This document shows positions 11,885 through 20,325 of a stretch of 64,000 nt of DNA, one piece after another. The stretch spans positions 806,001 to 870,000 of the forward strand of contig JAFCMP010000002.1 of assembly GCA_017506865.1 (NCBI GenBank), written 5' to 3'. Numbering within the stretch: the stretch's first letter is position 1; the number at the start of each line of letters is the position of its first letter. Source of the stretch: Tribonema minus (Eukaryota > Sar > Xanthophyceae > Tribonematales > Tribonemataceae). A program made the translations under genes and the position numbers. The notes beneath the pieces are model-generated. The model saw only the letters and a program-made list of their open reading frames with translations. It did not search any database and was not told where the DNA came from.

Positions 11885-12074
11885 TGTGCGCCCAGGTAGT
11901 CAATGCAACGCATTTTGACCTGTACGACCTGTACGACAATTGTCGTACAGGTCGAAATGCGTTGCATCGACAATTGTCGTACAGGTCGAAATGCGTTGCA
12001 TTGACCACCTGGGCAACTGCAGACATGTCGTACAGGTCGAAATGCGTTGCATCAATTGACCACCTGGGCGCACA
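11885..12074. mobile_element. Fold-back MITE copy 4 (nested)
   Basis: TGTGCGCCCAGG ... CCTGGGCGCACA with CAAG on both sides. The interior holds several inverted copies of GTCGTACAGGTCGAAATGCG, so it looks like repeated insertion or inverted duplication. Confidence 0.85.
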
Positions 12075-12517
12075 CAAGCCACGGCAAAAGCTTGGACTGT
12101 CCACCGGCTACATTACACTCCTTGCCGCACCTGCCGCAGCGGCTATGCTCTTCCTCACTGACGCATGACATGTGTGGGCAGTGACTCATCGGATGCCTTG
12201 CTCGAATGCATGTGCAGCAGAACTAAATAAAACGTACTTCAAGTTAATACTATGTCAACACCGCGACATTCCATACTTTCCAGTGTAACTATGCTTCACT
12301 GCACTCACACCTACTCAGTCACTAGTAGGTTCAACGCAAGTTGCTAGTAGTAGCTCAACATCATGATTGCATGCACGATTTCACATTTCACTTGGCAACA
12401 AGGAAGCACCCATATATTATAAGATTGTGATGGCACTACTCAGGCTGTAGCTGGTTGCCCGTGTAACAACTGCACATGTGCACTTTGAGGGTCCGAACGT
12501 GATAAATCACCAGGACT

Positions 12518-12594
12518 GGGGTTAGGGTTAGGGTTAGGGTTAGGGTTAAGGTTAGGGTTAGGTTTAGGGTTAGGGTTAGGGTTAGGGTTAGGGA
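12518..12594 (+). repeat. Interstitial telomere-type array (TTAGGG)
   Basis: About twelve GGTTAG units with two variant units, in the spacer between genes B and A. The longest such array in the window. Confidence 0.93.
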
Positions 12595-12689
12595 CTGAAT
12601 GCGTTCTCGGGTGAGACATCCACCGATGAATTCATGTCAATTTTGTGCGTGGTCCAAAAAAGCATTGTTCACTCTACGAGCCTGAGCCA

Positions 12690-12890
12690 CCCTGGCACCA
12701 TCTGCAACAACTCGCTGCTCACGTTGCTGTGGTGTCTCTCGCGCACGAGCATCAGACTGCCTAGCACTGCTCACGTTGCTCTGGTAATTCTCGCACAGAC
12801 CGCCTAGCACGGTCAACAGCACACGTTGCCGTTGTCTCTCGCATAGGCCGCCTAGCACGGTCAACAGCAAGCTCGTTGCTCACGCTGCTC
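12690..12890. repeat. Tandem repeat in the B-A spacer
   Basis: Three to four irregular units with GCTCACGTTGCT and CTCGCA ... CCGCCTAGCACGGTCAACAG. No gene is supported in 12600-13200. Confidence 0.65.
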
Positions 12891-13202
12891 TATCGCGTGG
12901 ACACGACTAGCCTTGCACCTCTTCGCTTGCGACCTTGCTGCTCTGATGCGACAGCCGATGAACTGCTACTGCTGCTCGCCGCGGCTGCTGTTACTGCTGC
13001 TGCCGCTGTCGCCGACACTGCGCCTCACTGCTTCTGCGCTGGTGCTTCGGTTCATGTGGTTTCGGTTTCGAAGTTCAGCGCACACACAGACTTGAACTTT
13101 AAACACCGTCCCTCAGTCCCCCGCGCACGAAGTAGAAGGCGTGCGCATGGCGTGCGCTCGCTGCGCTCGCTCGCAGCCGTAGACGCCCGCCGACAAAGGG
13201 GG

Positions 13203-14345
13203 TGCACCCATGGGTAGAGGGACAGCGACGTAGTATGGGCCCCCCCGGGGGGGGGCAGATGCCATTTGGCAATGTCCGAGACTTGGTTACTAAACGATAC
13301 CATCAGCGATGATCTGGGCTTTCTCAGAGGCTCGAGGCCTCACTTAAGTTAATTAAAGCTCGGAAAATTGACGAAAAGACCACAAGATGTCATGATGTAC
13401 TCAAACGCGCAGCAGATGGGCACCTACTAGTGCTGGTACATAAACGACGCCAACGTCCGCACAGGTGCATGCCTGCACGCTGACTCACAGACTGACAGGA
13501 TGACACTGTGGCATAATGATACAGGCGGTGGCGCAGCTCAAACAACACTTGGCGCAGGTGGGGCTGAAGCTAAACCTCCGTGAGCCTCTGAGTCACCAAA
13601 TCGCGCGCGATGCCTGGCAGCGCATGCATGTGGTGACAGGCTGAGACCATGAGGGGCAACTGCATTAGCTGAGCTGCAGGCCGCGCTCAGGCTGCTGCCC
13701 CGGCGGCGGCAACTCGAACCGTTGCAGGCCGACTAGCGGCAGTGGCTGCAGGCGGCACAGCCGCTCCAGTGCCGGCCGCTAATGGCGCAGCCAATGGCAT
13801 TCTGGCAACACCGTGTGTGACACGGCACAGCTTCCGCTGGACCAATGGCCACAACGGCGGCAGCACAGGCGGCACCAGCGGCATGCTGCAGCAGTGCCGG
13901 CGGCAGCGCACCGTGACGGCGCAGCGGCACTGCAGCAGCTGTCACACTGCAGCTGCTGCAGCTGCTCCAGCATCAGAGGCAGCAGCAGCGGCAGCACATG
14001 TTGCACCTCACTCAGTCTGGCACTGCCAGGCTGATCCGATCATCCGATGCTGCAGTGCTGGTGTTACAGTACTTGATGTAAGTGCTCTGCATTTGCAGTG
14101 TAGCCTGAGGCGCCTCCATCAGCCTGAGAGTGCACTTGCAGATGCCGTCGCTACCGAGCTTGCAGACACACATAGAAGTATACTTCGGAGTATGCTTAAA
14201 GTGGAGGCGGGCCTGCAACAGTTGCCGCAGGGCACACAGCGCTTGCAAGGTGAACACTTGCTCGATTCCGGTCGCAGCGCCACATGTACTCGATCGGCAT
14301 GGCGTTTCTGAATGAGCCAATGTACCCTGCAACATTGATGCAAAC
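13203..14345 (+). mobile_element. Rearranged LINE-2-related fragment
   Basis: Pieces matching LINE-2 in order: a 3'-tail-like block (about 13240-13375), then DANVRTG/AQLKQ sequence (about 13440-13640), part of the Ala-rich region, and LQCSLRRLHQPESALADAVA to the SIGMAF region (to about 14345). Large internal deletions. Located between genes B and A. Confidence 0.75.
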
Positions 14346-14366
14346 GTTTCTTAAAAGAAACAGTTG

Positions 14367-14517
14367 TGTGCGCCCAGGTGTTGTCGATGCAATTGTTAAC
14401 ACAATGACATCTCGAATCGATGTATTATTTACCTGTACGACGTAGGTACCAAGTTGAGCATCGGCACAGCTGTACCGGTGACCGAGATGCGCTGTGTCAG
14501 CAACACCTGGGCGCACT
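14367..14517. mobile_element. Fold-back MITE copy 5
   Basis: TGTGCGCCCAGGTGTTGTCG ... AACACCTGGGCGCACT with GTTG on both sides. Inserted in a spacer sequence that is uninterrupted at 43770-43800. Confidence 0.85.
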
Positions 14518-14689
14518 GTTGCAACATGTTATTAAGCCACGGCAAATTTTAAAGCTTGGACACTGGGTATACATTACACTACTTGCCGCACCTGCTATGC
14601 TCTTCCTCATGTGTAAGCAGTAATATCGTAATGCATGCATGTGCCAGCCTTCTTCGAATGTATGTGCAGTGGAATCAATGTAAACCGCG

Positions 14690-14860
14690 ACATCCACTCG
14701 CCCCGCCTTGCCTTCCTGCTTCGATCAGCAAAAAGTCCAGACGAGCCGGGAGGGCAGCAACAAGGGGGATCAAACTGGGGGGGGGGGGGCAGGAGTTTTT
14801 AATGTGCAGCTTTAGGGGAGGAGGCAGTAGAAGGGGGCTTGGTTGGGGAGCATACATAGT
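14690..14860 (-). pseudogene. Orphan copy of the peptidase 5' flank without exon 1
   Basis: CACTCGCCCCGCCTTGCC, an AAAAGTCC block, a GAGCCGGGAGGGC block and a G-rich tract follow in the same order as the region just upstream of the ATG of genes A, B and C, but no signal-peptide exon follows. It abuts the 3' end of LINE-1. Probably a remnant of a partly lost array unit. Confidence 0.5.
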
Positions 14861-14942
14861 GTACGTATGGACTTGTATTTATAAAGGCCCAAGGGAGGCC
14901 GGGTTGCCTATGCAATCGAAAAGCTTGCGTCAACGCAGCAGC

Positions 14943-15275
14943 CTAGTCTGCGCTGTGCCCTAGGAGCTTGGATACCGGCGCCGCAACACAGCCCAGCATT
15001 CGCGCTCCACGTGTGTACGCCATGACGCGCTCCGCCAACTCCCGCGCCAGCGATGTGCTCAGCTCAATGAGGATCCGACGCTTAGCTAACCCGGCCTTGC
15101 GTAACACATCTGCCTTCCCCCGCCCTGAGCACAGTGCTGAGTGCATTGCCAACTCCTTAACAAAAAGGCTTGTCTGCTTGCCCAGCCGTCCATACGACTC
15201 CTGCACGAGTGGCACAAAAGCCCAAGATGACGTCAAGGTGCCGGTGTGGTGCTTGACCTTCGCGTCCTCCCCCAC
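14943..15275 (-). CDS. LINE-1 C-terminal segment
   Basis: GKQTSLFVKELAMHSALCSG, KADVLRKAGLAKRRILIEL and LARELAERVMAYTRGAR. Homologous pieces occur at 46330-46700 and 62290-62530, which supports it as real LINE coding sequence. Confidence 0.7.
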   Translation of the reverse strand: MGEDAKVKHHTGTLTSSWAFVPLVQESYGRLGKQTSLFVKELAMHSALCSGRGKADVLRKAGLAKRRILIELSTSLARELAERVMAYTRGARMLGCVAAPVSKLLGHSAD

Positions 15276-15319
15276 CCCAGCAGCATAGCCGTCCGTGTTC
15301 GAGGCATTTGTTTTGCCTG

Positions 15320-16021
15320 TCAGGTACGAGCTCGCTGTGGCGCGCGCACACTTGTGTCTAGCACTATTCCCTTGTTACGGTATGCACTGCTAAAGTGCAG
15401 ACACCCTGGGTCAATGACTAGGTCCGCCCGATACCCCGGTACCTTGAAGACGCTAGCGTCCTCATTGCGGACAATAGAGACATGGTGCTGTCTCAAGATG
15501 CGCTGCAGGCACCGCTTTTGGGCAGAGTGTGTCGCGTTGTGCCCCCGTATGTGCTGGCTGGGGCAGCTGATCGCATGCATGGAGGTGGGGCTCACGTCAC
15601 TGCACCGCCATGGGCACACCTCGCCCTGTATGCCCCACCCGTCTATGAAGATCGCAACCAAAATCATCGTGGCTGCTGCCATACTGGACATGGGCGCCGC
15701 ACCCGGGCGGTCATTGGCAGCGGGTGGCACGCTCATCCACGCCATTGCCCCGGACGCACGCTGGCTGCGCAGCTGCGCCAGGACCCGCGCGCTAGCCTGT
15801 TGGCGGCGGTGGCTGCCAGTGGTGTCGCCAATAAGTGCAGCCTGCGTCGGCTTGCCCGCGGCACCAGCCGAGGCAGCCTCTAGGTCCTTCACCAGGCAAT
15901 CCTCGTTTTGACGTCGAAGAACATTTGAAACTTTAAGGCCGGCTTGTAGTCCGTGCGTGAAGTGACCGCGCCGGCGGCGGGGCACTACCTTCCTGCAGAT
16001 CTCGTCAGCATAGGCCTCCAA
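15320..16021 (-). CDS. LINE-1 zinc knuckle and endonuclease segment
   Basis: Carries CPWRCSDVSPTSMHAISC (knuckle-like spacing), QRILRQHHVSI (compare QRILRQYLKT in LINE-2), then YRADLVIDPG and IVLDTSVRAP. The D...D spacing matches the restriction-like endonuclease of R2-type LINEs. The C-terminal helices continue in another frame at 14943-15275. Confidence 0.7.
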   Translation of the reverse strand: MEAYADEICRKVVPRRRRGHFTHGLQAGLKVSNVLRRQNEDCLVKDLEAASAGAAGKPTQAALIGDTTGSHRRQQASARVLAQLRSQRASGAMAWMSVPPAANDRPGAAPMSSMAAATMILVAIFIDGWGIQGEVCPWRCSDVSPTSMHAISCPSQHIRGHNATHSAQKRCLQRILRQHHVSIVRNEDASVFKVPGYRADLVIDPGCLHFSSAYRNKGIVLDTSVRAPQRART

Positions 16022-16428
16022 GTCGTCGTCGTCGTCCTCCTGCCCGCCGCTGCAGCTGCTTTCTTCCGCGCTAGTTTGTGTTTTAGCGGGCGTGGAAGAG
16101 CCGCGGCAGCGGCTTGAGGGCCAGGTACGGTCGCCGCCGCAGCGGCCGCCTCGGCGCCAGGCACAATGCCGTGGGTGTGTGGGGCTGGCTCAGTGGTCAC
16201 CATCTCCGTGACGGTGGCAGTTGCGGCGTAGATCGCTTGCACCGCAGTGGGGAGCGTCGGCGCTGCGGCCGTCGTATCTGCTGCCCACCGTAGCAACGAT
16301 GCTGGGAGCTGCTCGGCCACAGCTGTGCGTGTTTTTTTGCCGCCATCAGATGTCAGCGCTCGCGTTGAGCGTCGCACGGCCTCGATGATTGGCGGCAGTC
16401 CCTGGTCCTCGCGTATTGCGCATGAGTG

Positions 16429-16812
16429 CTACGCGAACCAGGCGACCGCGCCGTGTTCGTCAGTGCCGAGCCTCAGGGCCCCTGCTGCCACAGTGGCATG
16501 AATTATTGCCGGCCGCAGTGTTGTGCATGCCTGGGCCGTGTATGCGGCTGGTGCCAGTAGCCCCAAAAGCGGCATGCCCAGACCGCCTCGTCGCTCCGGC
16601 AACCGTGACGCCCGCAGTGGCACTGTGATGTCCGTGAGTTCTGGCGGGCCCAAGCGCGGCAATACCAGCACGCTGCCACTGCTGGCTTCCTCATTGTCAC
16701 CAGCAGTGCAGGCGGCCAGCAGGTGTGACTTCATGGCTGCCGCGGTAGCGCAGCCGTGCAGGTGCAGCATGCGTTCGAGCGTCCATGCACGGAACCCGTC
16801 AAACGCGTGCAA
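16429..16812 (-). CDS. LINE-1 post-RT (thumb) segment
   Basis: Open piece with FRAWTLERMLHLHGCATAAA and PERRGGLGMPLLGLLAPAAY, equivalent to TRHGGLGITSACNIADAAY of LINE-2. It is in a different frame from the RT core, so the element is frameshifted between them. Confidence 0.7.
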   Translation of the reverse strand: MHAFDGFRAWTLERMLHLHGCATAAAMKSHLLAACTAGDNEEASSGSVLVLPRLGPPELTDITVPLRASRLPERRGGLGMPLLGLLAPAAYTAQACTTLRPAIIHATVAAGALRLGTDEHGAVAWFA

Positions 16813-16951
16813 CCATGACCCGAGCTAAGAAGCCCATGCGCTTCGTCAGTGACCTGCGCAGAATGAACTGTGCTGCCTGTAGGTGATGCCGCGCCATTCC
16901 AGCTAGCTGCCACGACAAATCGCCATGTCCCTGCGTCAACAAGATGCTTGC

Positions 16952-17938
16952 TCATGGCAGCATGCACATATGCTGGGTGCCCTCCGGTACCCCGACCGAC
17001 GTAAAGCCCTGACTGGATTCTGGCATGGTGGCATCCACAAACGGTATGTCAAGGGCGCGCAGGCGTGCTCTGGCCGCTTCATCAAACACTGTGCCGCGCA
17101 TGGCGATGGCCAGCGACTTGTCTGGTCGAACGTGTAGGCCCCCTGCCGCCAGCCGGCGGATCACCTCTGCCACCCCAGCGGCCGCTGCATCGTCGAAATA
17201 GGCAGCTTGCAGCACGTTGAGGTCATCCAGGAAAGCGCAGTGCGGGGCTGGCGGTTCCGCTGTGCTGTGGCCGTAGGCCGGCATACTGCCGGGCGTCGCA
17301 TTCACTCCATCAGGGTAGAAGAGTAGGAAGGCCGCTGCCACTGCAAAGTACAGCGGCCCTAGAGGGTCCCCTTGCTGGCACCCTAGGTGGGAGCAGATAA
17401 TGCGAGCTTCACCGTTCACCTCCACTCGCATCTCTGGGGCAGTGTCACCACAGTATACGGACTCAAAGTGCGGGAGCAGCTCCGGACAGAAGAGCATAAG
17501 CCCCCGCACAATGGCGGCGCGATCCACACTGTTAAATGCGTTCTCACAGTCCAGCTGGATTGTGGTGCCATACAGCTCGTGCCACACGCGCGCGCGCGCA
17601 GCCACATGCTCGACGCCAGACCGGTATCCTACGCCAAACTGCGACATGGAGGCCAGCAGCCCCGATTTCTTGCCCTTCACACTCCGTGCCGCTGTGGACC
17701 CGAGGAGTCTGCGCCAGACACTGGAGCAGGCGATCGGACGCCGCTTCTGTCCTATGCCTGAGAGGGCCGCGGCGCGGAGAAGCCGTTGCGATTGCTCCGG
17801 CAGCAGTTCGGGCTCAACAAGCAGCGTCGTGAACACCTTGGCCAGGTGATGGGCGAATGCCGGTTCCATCACATCTGGTTCTGAATCACCAGCTAGTCCT
17901 GGCGAGGCACTGCCCACGGGGCGGGTGGCTGCTTTCAC
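16952..17938 (-). CDS. LINE-1 reverse transcriptase core
   Basis: Continues in the same frame after a single TGA. Carries RRPIACSSVWRRLLGS (fingers), motif A QLDCENAFNSVDR, motif B HLGCQQGDPLGPLYF, motif C AFLDDLNVL and a later KSLAIAMRG block. FLDD replaces the more common F/YADD. The frame ends at TGA near 16952. Confidence 0.85.
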   Translation of the reverse strand: MKAATRPVGSASPGLAGDSEPDVMEPAFAHHLAKVFTTLLVEPELLPEQSQRLLRAAALSGIGQKRRPIACSSVWRRLLGSTAARSVKGKKSGLLASMSQFGVGYRSGVEHVAARARVWHELYGTTIQLDCENAFNSVDRAAIVRGLMLFCPELLPHFESVYCGDTAPEMRVEVNGEARIICSHLGCQQGDPLGPLYFAVAAAFLLFYPDGVNATPGSMPAYGHSTAEPPAPHCAFLDDLNVLQAAYFDDAAAAGVAEVIRRLAAGGLHVRPDKSLAIAMRGTVFDEAARARLRALDIPFVDATMPESSQGFTSVGVPEGTQHMCMLP

Positions 17939-19003
17939 TCAGTCTGGTGCACCAGGCCCAGCGGCCATCAAGAGGTGTTCATAGCGTAGGCCGTCCAGCC
18001 CTCCTGCCTTCCCCGCCCCTGCTGCGGACAAGGTCGACAGTATGTCTGTCGCCTCCACCTCGAGGCGCCGTCCGGCTGCGCTGGCAGCATCCTCAGGCCT
18101 ATCGCTGTGATCATGCGCCTGACCCGATTCGAAGACAGGACTGCCGCTGCCAGCGGGCCCGGCGGTCGTTGCCACCCCTGCGCTGTGCAAGCAGTGCCGC
18201 CGGGCGTCGCGTACCAGGCCGCGCACTTGCTCCATTGGCGTATCGACTACCCCCGGCCGGGTGCCAGTTTCAGGGTGCTTTGCTGCCAGCACCTGTGCCG
18301 TGACCTCGTCTGCTGGGGCGCATGCTTCACGCGCCTCTAGTCGTGCGGCAGCCAGGCCTACCCCCCGTCGCTTGCCTGAGAGGGCAGCGCATGCTGTTTG
18401 CTGCCTGGAGTCAGCCTCCGTCCAGTCGGCATCGAAGTTCGTTTGAGCCGCCGCCGTAGCTGCGTTGTTTGGTTTGGGGGCCCGCAGCGCCGCTGCTGCT
18501 GACAGCGTCTTTCTCAGTAGCTCTGCGAAGTCGCCAGACAGCAACGCTGTCAGCCGGGCCGCAGGCGGCATACCGGTTCCCTCCGGTTGCCTACCAAAGG
18601 CCATTGCTGCTAGCAGGTGCAGCAGCCTGTAGCCGCGCTGCACTAGAGTCTGAGAAACCTGATGAGCAAACGCCCCGGCACCATGGTGGAGGCGCACCCG
18701 TGCCGCCTCACGTGCACTCTCTGTGGCGTCCGCCAGTAGTCGTGTGGCGTGCTCCACTAGCTGTGCCCACTGGGTGCACTGCAGCTGAGTGCGGAAGGGG
18801 TTGGCAGTCGTGGTGAACCGCAGCAGTAGTAGATCCGCCTCATTGGTCTGGTCAAGTGCGTGGACGACCGAGGGCGTCGAGAGGTCCCAAGCCAGGGATG
18901 CTCGTGCCTGGGGCTTTGAGGGCCTGCCACTGGTGGTGATGGTCGGGGGGCCCCGGGCGGTGACGCGGCATCGTCCGGCGGGTCCACGTCCATGTCCGCC
19001 CAT
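17939..19003 (-). CDS. LINE-1 pre-RT open reading frame
   Basis: 354 codons from the domain upstream of the reverse transcriptase. It ends with GGLDGLRYEHLLMAAG, the conserved block that precedes the fingers, then TGA. The next frame follows in phase with no gap. The N-terminal 197-codon piece (18757-19350) overlaps it in another frame, which marks a frameshift near 18.9-19.0 kb. Confidence 0.75.
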   Translation of the reverse strand: MGGHGRGPAGRCRVTARGPPTITTSGRPSKPQARASLAWDLSTPSVVHALDQTNEADLLLLRFTTTANPFRTQLQCTQWAQLVEHATRLLADATESAREAARVRLHHGAGAFAHQVSQTLVQRGYRLLHLLAAMAFGRQPEGTGMPPAARLTALLSGDFAELLRKTLSAAAALRAPKPNNAATAAAQTNFDADWTEADSRQQTACAALSGKRRGVGLAAARLEAREACAPADEVTAQVLAAKHPETGTRPGVVDTPMEQVRGLVRDARRHCLHSAGVATTAGPAGSGSPVFESGQAHDHSDRPEDAASAAGRRLEVEATDILSTLSAAGAGKAGGLDGLRYEHLLMAAGPGAPD

Positions 19004-19411
19004 CCCACGGCCGTCCCGTGGGGGGGGCTGCTGTCCTGCAGCCTCAGGCTGTCAGACTGAGTGCGGCTGCCGGCGCTGCCAGGCGGTGCCGCAGCAGCTG
19101 CCGTTTGGCGCCGGCGTTGCGCGCCGGTTGCCGTGGCCGCCGGGCGTTTCTTGCTGGACTTTGAGTTGGCAGCGCCACTAGCCGGCGCCACCGGTGGCTT
19201 TGGAGGTGTCGCTGCCAGTGCGGCAGCCCCCGCCGCCGCGGCCGCGCCGTCGCTACCCGCACCCCCGCCCTCGGACTGGCCCGGGGGTACATAGTGTACT
19301 TGATGCAGTATTTTCCTGCATTTTCCAGCAAAACTGGCTGTTCGCTTCACTGCGCCTCACAAGTTCAAAGTTTGTGTATCATGAGCACCACAGTATTGTA
19401 ACCGACAGTAT

Positions 19412-20199
19412 TTAGCACGTACATGCATGCAAGAACATTGTGAACATTTTATCAAAAAGGCATCCATGTGAAGCACTTGTGGGCCGTGAAGAGAGACAGG
19501 ACAGAAGGGCACAGTTGCAGGATTTGAGTGTCAAGCTTGGTATTGTGAGACTCCTAGTTGGGTCTTGCTGCACGCCAAGGGCGCATATAGGCCCGTCACA
19601 ATGGTTTTCAAGGATGGCACCAAGAACTGGCGCAATTGGAAGGGCTGGCTTCAGCGTCCCTCTTGTGATCAAGCAGTGCTGCTGTGCTTGTGATACGAGC
19701 CTCTCCATGCAGCTAAATAAAAAAAATGTGTCCGCCCGCAGAGCAAGGCTCGTGACACCAATCATTATGGCGAATTGCCCAACCATTCGGTAGCTGGTAG
19801 TACATAACCTACAAGTCGATGGTCTAAAACCTGTGAATTTCCCCATGAGCTGGTAGTTTTCCGCCATCCGTATGCTCGGCGATCACATAGGTGTGCTCGG
19901 CGCCTCCACGCAAAAACTGAATAGCGCATCTCTGCTGCTGCAACAAAGTCTTCTCAATATCATCGCGCGGAGGGCGTATTACCCCCAGCATCACCCTCCC
20001 TCGCCGGAGTGCTCCCGTGCTACACCCCCTACTAGTAGTACCCATCACTCCCAGAGGGGCACAGGCGCCACCTCTGGCTCCCATCATGACCGGCGCGCCG
20101 CAGGCCATACTCCAACGGTTGAAGTGTGCAGCCCCATGGTGGTCAGGTTTAGAGTTGAACCGCACATCATGCAACTTCAACTTTGAGTGACGCTGTGTT
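19412..20199 (-). other. Conserved 3' flank of gene B (probable 3' UTR and downstream)
   Basis: Sequence after the gene B stop is alignable with that after gene C (44091-44990). Shared translated islands include VMMG and RPPRDDIEKTLLQQQ (B) against RPPLKDIEKFLSQQ (C); the C frame then stops while the B frame stays open. Most simply a 3' UTR copied with the array; a spliced C-terminal extension is possible but unsupported. Confidence 0.45.
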
Positions 20200-20325
20200 C
20201 TAAGCGCGGGCCGGCGCCACGTGCGGCGTGGGGCGCACGACCTGGTCGCTGTTCCAGATGATGGTGCCGTCGCGGCGCGCATCGCAGACGGCCGGGTCAA
20301 AGGCGTCTGCCTTGGTGTAGTCCAC
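20200..20325 (-). CDS. Gene B exon 13 (C-terminus and stop)
   Basis: Acceptor GCTGCAG. Encodes [20 protein letters not shown], then [14 protein letters not shown] and ends APARA with TAG at 20200-20202. DLGYE-VDY..AD.F joins exactly across the intron. No poly(A) signal could be assigned with confidence. Confidence 0.87.
   Translation of the reverse strand: MDYTKADAFDPAVCDARRDGTIIWNSDQVVRPTPHVAPARA

Larger units (their letters stand above)
14861..19350 (-). mobile_element. LINE-1: non-LTR retrotransposon with restriction-like endonuclease (R2-like layout)
   Basis: Minus-strand LINE between genes B and A. In order: a Pro/Ala-rich N-terminal part (from about 19350), a pre-RT region with AAKHPETG and GLDGLRYEHL, RT motifs QLDCENAFNSVDR, GCQQGDPLGPLYF and FLDDLNV, a thumb with RASRLPERRGGLGMP, an Ala-rich stretch, a CPWRC...H...C knuckle, then YRADLVIDP and IVLDTSV, which fit a PD-(D/E)xK-type endonuclease. 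Breaks include in-frame TGA codons at 17939-17941 and 16952-16954 and several frame changes, so it is defective. The 3' tail (14861-14950) recurs elsewhere as short relics. The 5' boundary is uncertain. Confidence 0.85.
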
